Origin: Nitrososphaera sp.
Lineage (GTDB): Archaea > Thermoproteota > Nitrososphaeria > Nitrososphaerales > Nitrososphaeraceae
Reading direction: 5' to 3'
Assembly (NCBI GenBank): GCA_025935445.1
Contig: JAICVG010000084.1
Span: 1-5,948 of the forward strand
DNA length: 5,948 nucleotides
In this document: positions 5,908 to 5,948 of the stretch, one piece after another
How the letters are laid out: each line of letters starts with the position of its first letter
Numbering within the stretch: the first letter of the stretch is position 1
Notes under the pieces: generated by a model
The model's input: the letters and a program-made list of their open reading frames with translations, nothing else
The model's database searches: none
What the model was told of the DNA's origin: nothing
Made by a program: the position numbers and the translations under genes

Positions 5908-5948
5908 TCGTTGTTAAAAATGACGCCAGAGAGTATCGTATAGTTTTA
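5908..5948. other. sequence downstream of mqnE with no recognisable gene
   Basis: These last 41 bases contain only a very short frame (ATG 5920 followed by TAG after seven codons). No oligo-T terminator is visible on the plus strand within the window, so the end of the mqnE transcript and any following gene lie beyond the edge. Confidence 0.5.

Overview
The window looks archaeal and is most consistent with an ammonia-oxidising Nitrososphaera-like thaumarchaeon. The support is indirect. It carries a HerA-type ATPase and futalosine-pathway menaquinone genes, and thaumarchaea are known to make menaquinones. The upstream regions show archaeal A/T-rich TATA elements with start codons about 20-45 bases downstream, no convincing Shine-Dalgarno sites, and frequent non-ATG starts. 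No rRNA or other taxonomic marker is present, so the assignment is inference.

Layout, left to right. Bases 1-1422 (minus) hold the N-terminal 474 codons of a HerA/FtsK-like P-loop ATPase whose C-terminus lies outside the window. Bases 1423-1698 are non-coding and contain a compact hairpin with a UUCG loop and a T-rich terminator-like tract. Bases 1699-1998 (minus) encode a small, highly charged, probably disordered protein. A divergent promoter region (about 1999-2073) separates it from a UbiD-family decarboxylase gene (about 2074-3552, plus). That gene converges on, and overlaps by 17 bp, a radical SAM gene of the MqnC type (3536-4669, minus). A second compact divergent promoter region (about 4670-4788) leads into a radical SAM gene of the MqnE type (about 4789-5907, plus). 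The last 41 bases contain no recognisable gene.

How the genes work together. MqnE should join the 5'-deoxyadenosyl radical of SAM to the MqnA product to make aminofutalosine. MqnC should cyclise dehypoxanthine futalosine. The UbiD-type enzyme is the natural candidate for the late decarboxylation of the prenylated 1,4-dihydroxy-6-naphthoate intermediate. The three genes therefore form a split menaquinone cluster arranged as convergent and divergent pairs rather than one operon. MqnA, MqnB/MTAN, MqnD, the prenyltransferase and a UbiX-like flavin prenyltransferase are not in the window. The HerA-like ATPase and the charged small protein have no evident connection to quinone synthesis.

I do not see a clear new multi-gene system. 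The points most worth checking are the non-canonical P-loop of the HerA-like protein, a Glu-to-Lys change at a metal-ligand position of the UbiD protein, a non-aromatic residue in the MqnE cluster motif, the obligatory TTG start of mqnC, and the intergenic UUCG hairpin.
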